Made by a program: the position numbers and the translations under genes
Shown: positions 60,873 through 64,000 of the stretch, in pieces
How positions within the stretch are numbered: the stretch's first letter is position 1
How the letters are laid out: every line of letters begins with the position of its first letter
The notes under the pieces: generated by a model
What the model was told of the DNA's origin: nothing
Seen by the model: only the letters and a program-made list of their open reading frames with translations
Databases searched by the model: none
NCBI GenBank assembly: GCA_965246915.1
Contig: CBDFGB010000033.1
Coordinates: 275,674-339,673, forward strand
Reading direction: 5' to 3'
Source of the DNA: CAVRQM01 sp965246915
Lineage (GTDB): Bacteria; Pseudomonadota; Alphaproteobacteria; Acetobacterales; Acetobacteraceae
DNA length: 64,000 bases

Positions 60873-61652
60873 CTATAACCCCCGCTCCCGCTTGATCCGA
60901 TCCCACGCCGCGTTGACCCGCGCCACCCGGTCGCTGGCCCGCGCCACCAGATCGGCCGATGCGCCGCGGCCGCTCAGGCTGTCCGGATGGTTCTCCCGCA
61001 CAAGCCCAAGCCACGCGCGCCGCAGCTCCTCCGGATCGGCGCTTCGGGCGACGCCCAGGATCGCGTAGGGATCCTCGCCGCCCCGCGCCGGACCGGACGA
61101 TGCCGACGCCCCCCGCGCGCGGTCCCAGGAATCCTGCGCGAGACCCAGCCGAACGCAGATCGTCTGAAGTGCGGACAGCTCGCGCGGCGTCACCGCTCCA
61201 TCGGCGCGAGCCACGACGAACAGGGCCGCGAGCACGCCCTCCAGCAGATGCGGCGCATCGCCGAAGCTCGCGGCCAGCTGCTCGGCGTAGGCATCCGGCG
61301 GATCGTTGCTTTCGCGCGCCTGATCGAACAGCCGCCCGACATCGCGCACCGCTTCCGGCGGCACGCGAAACACCCGCTTGAAGGCGTCGATCTCCGCCCG
61401 CACCACGTGGCCGTCGCATTTGGCGACCTTGGCGGCCAGCACGACGACGCACAGGGCATAGACGTCCTCGCGCCGGCCCATCATCGCGGCAACCCGCAAA
61501 GCGGTGGCCGGGTCCGGTGCCGGCAGCAGGCCGCGGACCGCGCCGCCGCCGCTCTCGGCGGCATGACCCAGCGCCGCTCCGACCATCGCGCCGAGCGGGC
61601 CGCCGACGGCGAACCCCGCGACACCGCCGATGATCTTGCCCCACATACTCAT
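60873..61652 (-). CDS. DjlA-like co-chaperone (TerB plus J domain)
   Basis: 259 residues. A glycine-rich hydrophobic N-terminus (KIIGGVAGFAVGGPLGAMVGAALGH) resembles the DjlA membrane segment. A TerB-like helical domain follows (~70-170), and a C-terminal J domain has the HPD motif (DPYAILGV...LVRENHPDSL). J domains stimulate DnaK. ATG 61652 is chosen since an in-frame upstream extension to 61766 lacks family content and enters the divergent leader of the next gene. Confidence 0.88.
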   Translation of the reverse strand: MSMWGKIIGGVAGFAVGGPLGAMVGAALGHAAESGGGAVRGLLPAPDPATALRVAAMMGRREDVYALCVVVLAAKVAKCDGHVVRAEIDAFKRVFRVPPEAVRDVGRLFDQARESNDPPDAYAEQLAASFGDAPHLLEGVLAALFVVARADGAVTPRELSALQTICVRLGLAQDSWDRARGASASSGPARGGEDPYAILGVARSADPEELRRAWLGLVRENHPDSLSGRGASADLVARASDRVARVNAAWDRIKRERGL

Positions 61653-61784
61653 GCATCGCTTGCTACCATGCAGGTCTTGACGCCGGCAAAACGCCGCCGA
61701 TTGCGGCGCGGGGCGGCGCGAACGATGGTGACACCCATGACGCGCCAGCGCATCGAACACGTCCATCCAGAGGGTCGCCAGTAG

Positions 61785-64000
61785 GTGCTGCGGCGTCTGG
61801 CCATGCTGGCCGCGATCCTGCTTGCCTGCGGAGGTCTCGCGGCCTGGCTGCTGCCCGGCCGCCTCGATCCGACGCTGATCCGCGTCGCGCTGGAGCGGGC
61901 GGCGACCGAGCGACTGCGGTCAACGGTCACGATCGAGGGGCCCTTGCGCTTCGCCCTGCTGCCCCGCCCGGTGCTGGAGGCATCGCGCGTCAGCCTGCTG
62001 CACGGCGCGCCCGGCGACGTCGACGCGCTCGCCGTCACCGCCGACACGATGACCGCGCAACTCGATGTCGCGCAGTTGTGGCGCGGCCGCCTCGCCGCCG
62101 CGACGCTGCAGCTCGACGGCGCCGAGATCCAGGCACCGTTCCCGTTCGATATCCGGATGTTGACCGCCGGCCGACCGGACTCGCTCGGATCGGGCGCGAT
62201 CCTGTTGCGCCACGGCCGGGTGACGGTCGGCGGCGTGGTCGTCGAGCAGGTCGATGCGACGTTCGAATCCGACCCGCTCACCGGGGATGTCTCGCTCGCC
62301 GGCACGTTCCGTGGCCGCGATGGCTCGGCATGGCGCGCGTCGATGCGGCTCAGCCGACCGGGCGGGGACGGGTCGGCGGCGTTCGACGCGAAACTGGCCG
62401 AAATCTACGGCGCCGACGGCCTGACCGCCTCGCTGACCGGGCAGGTGGCGGGCGATGGCGGCTTCGCGGGGCGCTTCTCGGCGAGCGGCCCGGACCTCGC
62501 GCGCCTGATCCCCGCGCCGTCGAGCGCATTCGGCGCCACCGGCCGGGCGAGCCTCGCCAGCGGCGTGCTCGCGGTCGACGACGTGGCGCTAACCCTCGAC
62601 GCGGTGCCGCTCCGGCTCGACGGGACATTTCGTCTCCCGCCGCAGCCGCGTCTTGATCTCGCGGTGTCGGCCAGCCGGCTAGACCTCGACGCCTGGACGC
62701 GTGCTTTGGCGGCCGGGCCGCCAGATCGATGGGGAAGCGCCCCGATCGGCCTCGACCTGACTGGCGAATCCGCCGCCCTGGCCGGCGGCTCGCTGCGGCG
62801 GCTGCGCGGGCATGTCGATCTGGACGGCGGACAACTGGGTTTTCGCGACGTGGAGGCCATCGTGCCCGGCGACATGACGGTGCGCGCCGACGGCGTCGCC
62901 GATCTCGCGACAGGCACATTCCGCGCCGGGCTTCGGATGGACGGGTCCGACATGCGGGCCACCGCCGCCTGGCTCGGCCGCGCCGCCGGGCTGTCCGCGC
63001 CGGCCGGCGTCCCAGACGCCTTCCGTTCCCTCGCCGGTCGCGCAACGCTCGAACTTTCGGGCGGCGAGTTGGAGCTGCACGACATCGCGGCCACCCTGGA
63101 CGGTGTCGCGGTGCGCGGCGACACTCTGCTCTCGTTGCACCCGGCCGGCGGCACGGGCCGTCCCGCCGCGGCGGCCATCCTGACGCTCGACCGCCTCGAT
63201 CTGACGCCGTGGATCCTGTGGTGGCGGCAGGGCGAACAGCCCTGGCCATGGCCGGATCTCGACACCTCCCTACAGCTCACCACGCCGCTCGCGTTGTTTC
63301 CGGGCGTCGAGGCGGCCACCCTGGAGACCGACGTCTCGGTGCGCGCGGGCATGGTCGAGCTGCGCCGGCTCAAAGTCGGCGCGCCCCGCTGGGACCTGGG
63401 GGCGAGCGGCATGCGGGCGGCCGACGGGCGTCTCTCGGACGTGGCGGTCGCGCTGACGGCGGAGGACGCGGCGAGCCTGGCGCCGCTCCTGCCCGCCGCG
63501 TGGCGCGACGCCATGGCGGCCGCGCCCCGCCTGTGGGAGCAGCCGGCGCAGCTGGTGCTGCAGGGAGCGGGCCTGCCCACCGCTCCCACGGGCACCCTGT
63601 CCGCCGATCTCGGCGATTTGCACGTCGAGGCGTCGACCCGCGCCGACACGTCGGACCGGCCGCGCGGCGATGTTTCGCTGCGTCACCCGGATGCCCGGGC
63701 GCTCGGCGTGCTGCTCGGCGCGAACCTCGACTTTCTGGGAGAGGGCGGACTGTCGGTGTCCGCCGCGGCCGGGCTGGAAGGCGAGGTCATCGTTGCCGAC
63801 GAGGTGCGAGCGCGCGCCGGGGTCGCCGAGGCCAGCGCGACATTGCGGCTCGACCTTTCGGGACCGGTGCCGGACGTGAGCGGCCGGATCAATGCCGCGC
63901 GGCTGCCGCTTCCCGCGCCCGATTGGCGCTCGCGCGCGCCGCCGCCGATGGACTGGCTGCGCGGCTGGACGTCGGCGGTCGACCTCGCCGCCGCGCGGGT
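61785..64000 (+). CDS. AsmA-family protein (partial)
   Basis: At least 738 residues, open to the right edge. An N-terminal membrane helix (LAMLAAILLACGGLAAWLLPG) is followed by the AsmA start LRSTVTIEGPLRFALLPRPVLEASRVSLLHG and many beta-strand repeats with D/G turns. AsmA-like proteins form elongated periplasmic bridges thought to move phospholipid to the outer membrane. GTG 61785 has GAGGG upstream; ATG 61803 is an alternative. No stop codon is met before the window ends. Confidence 0.88.
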   Translation, partial: MLRRLAMLAAILLACGGLAAWLLPGRLDPTLIRVALERAATERLRSTVTIEGPLRFALLPRPVLEASRVSLLHGAPGDVDALAVTADTMTAQLDVAQLWRGRLAAATLQLDGAEIQAPFPFDIRMLTAGRPDSLGSGAILLRHGRVTVGGVVVEQVDATFESDPLTGDVSLAGTFRGRDGSAWRASMRLSRPGGDGSAAFDAKLAEIYGADGLTASLTGQVAGDGGFAGRFSASGPDLARLIPAPSSAFGATGRASLASGVLAVDDVALTLDAVPLRLDGTFRLPPQPRLDLAVSASRLDLDAWTRALAAGPPDRWGSAPIGLDLTGESAALAGGSLRRLRGHVDLDGGQLGFRDVEAIVPGDMTVRADGVADLATGTFRAGLRMDGSDMRATAAWLGRAAGLSAPAGVPDAFRSLAGRATLELSGGELELHDIAATLDGVAVRGDTLLSLHPAGGTGRPAAAAILTLDRLDLTPWILWWRQGEQPWPWPDLDTSLQLTTPLALFPGVEAATLETDVSVRAGMVELRRLKVGAPRWDLGASGMRAADGRLSDVAVALTAEDAASLAPLLPAAWRDAMAAAPRLWEQPAQLVLQGAGLPTAPTGTLSADLGDLHVEASTRADTSDRPRGDVSLRHPDARALGVLLGANLDFLGEGGLSVSAAAGLEGEVIVADEVRARAGVAEASATLRLDLSGPVPDVSGRINAARLPLPAPDWRSRAPPPMDWLRGWTSAVDLAAAR

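Noticed and set aside
1..64000. tRNA genes, CRISPR arrays, transposases, phage genes, toxin-antitoxin pairs
   Set aside because: None was seen in the intergenic spaces or among the supported genes.

Overview
The window is GC-rich (clearly above 60 % by eye) DNA from a Gram-negative alphaproteobacterium. Supporting signs are LpxC, BamD, MlaA, an RND pump, a complete division and cell-wall (dcw) cluster, a meso-diaminopimelate-type MurE, and the style of the GC-rich intergenic palindromes. The overall gene style looks like Acetobacteraceae/Rhodospirillales. That placement is inference, since there is no 16S gene here. I found no tRNA, CRISPR array, insertion sequence or prophage.

1-15.4 kb is an accessory catabolic region. 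A leftward run of 14 genes, many sharing stop/start bases (ATGA, GTGA or TGATG), encodes an RbsA/RbsC-type sugar ABC transporter and two paralogous periplasmic binding proteins. It also encodes a FadR-type regulator, a Gfo/Idh/MocA oxidoreductase, a sugar-isomerase TIM barrel, an SDR dehydrogenase and an acetoacetate-decarboxylase-fold enzyme. The remaining members are an alpha/beta hydrolase, a questin-oxidase-like protein, a cytosine-deaminase-like amidohydrolase, and a second, family-1 binding protein with its permease, which is cut by the window edge. Divergent from this run are an enolase-superfamily acid-sugar dehydratase-like gene and a RhaM-like mutarotase. The set reads as uptake, oxidation and dehydration of a sugar or glycoside, plus side-chain or aglycone processing.

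15.4-20.3 kb holds a small acidic protein, a GT2 glycosyltransferase, a NodS-like methyltransferase, a PIG-L deacetylase and an acyl-CoA-dehydrogenase-like protein, then a homocysteine S-methyltransferase. The four middle genes look like a compact tailoring cassette with the same chemistry classes as Nod-factor synthesis.

20.5-35 kb is mixed housekeeping: an RND pump and adaptor, a lytic transglycosylase, MlaC- and MlaA-like lipid-transport proteins, metF, a UvrD/PcrA helicase, prmA, a DUF1127 protein, an M24B aminopeptidase, and an OmpR-type regulator whose receiver domain lacks the phospho-acceptor Asp.

35-60.4 kb is a leftward block that reads, in transcription order, rnpB, mraZ, rsmH, ftsL, ftsI, murE, murF, mraY, murD, ftsW, murG, murC, murB, ddl, ftsQ, ftsA, ftsZ, lpxC, bamD, recN, ligA. 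Four TGGG repeats with exact 10-bp period lie upstream of mraZ and match the known MraZ-box layout. 60.4-64 kb has a DUF29 protein, a TerB/J-domain protein and the start of an AsmA-family protein that runs off the window.

Several GC-rich palindromic repeats are scattered through the window. One is embedded in frame within the N-terminus of the questin-oxidase-like gene.
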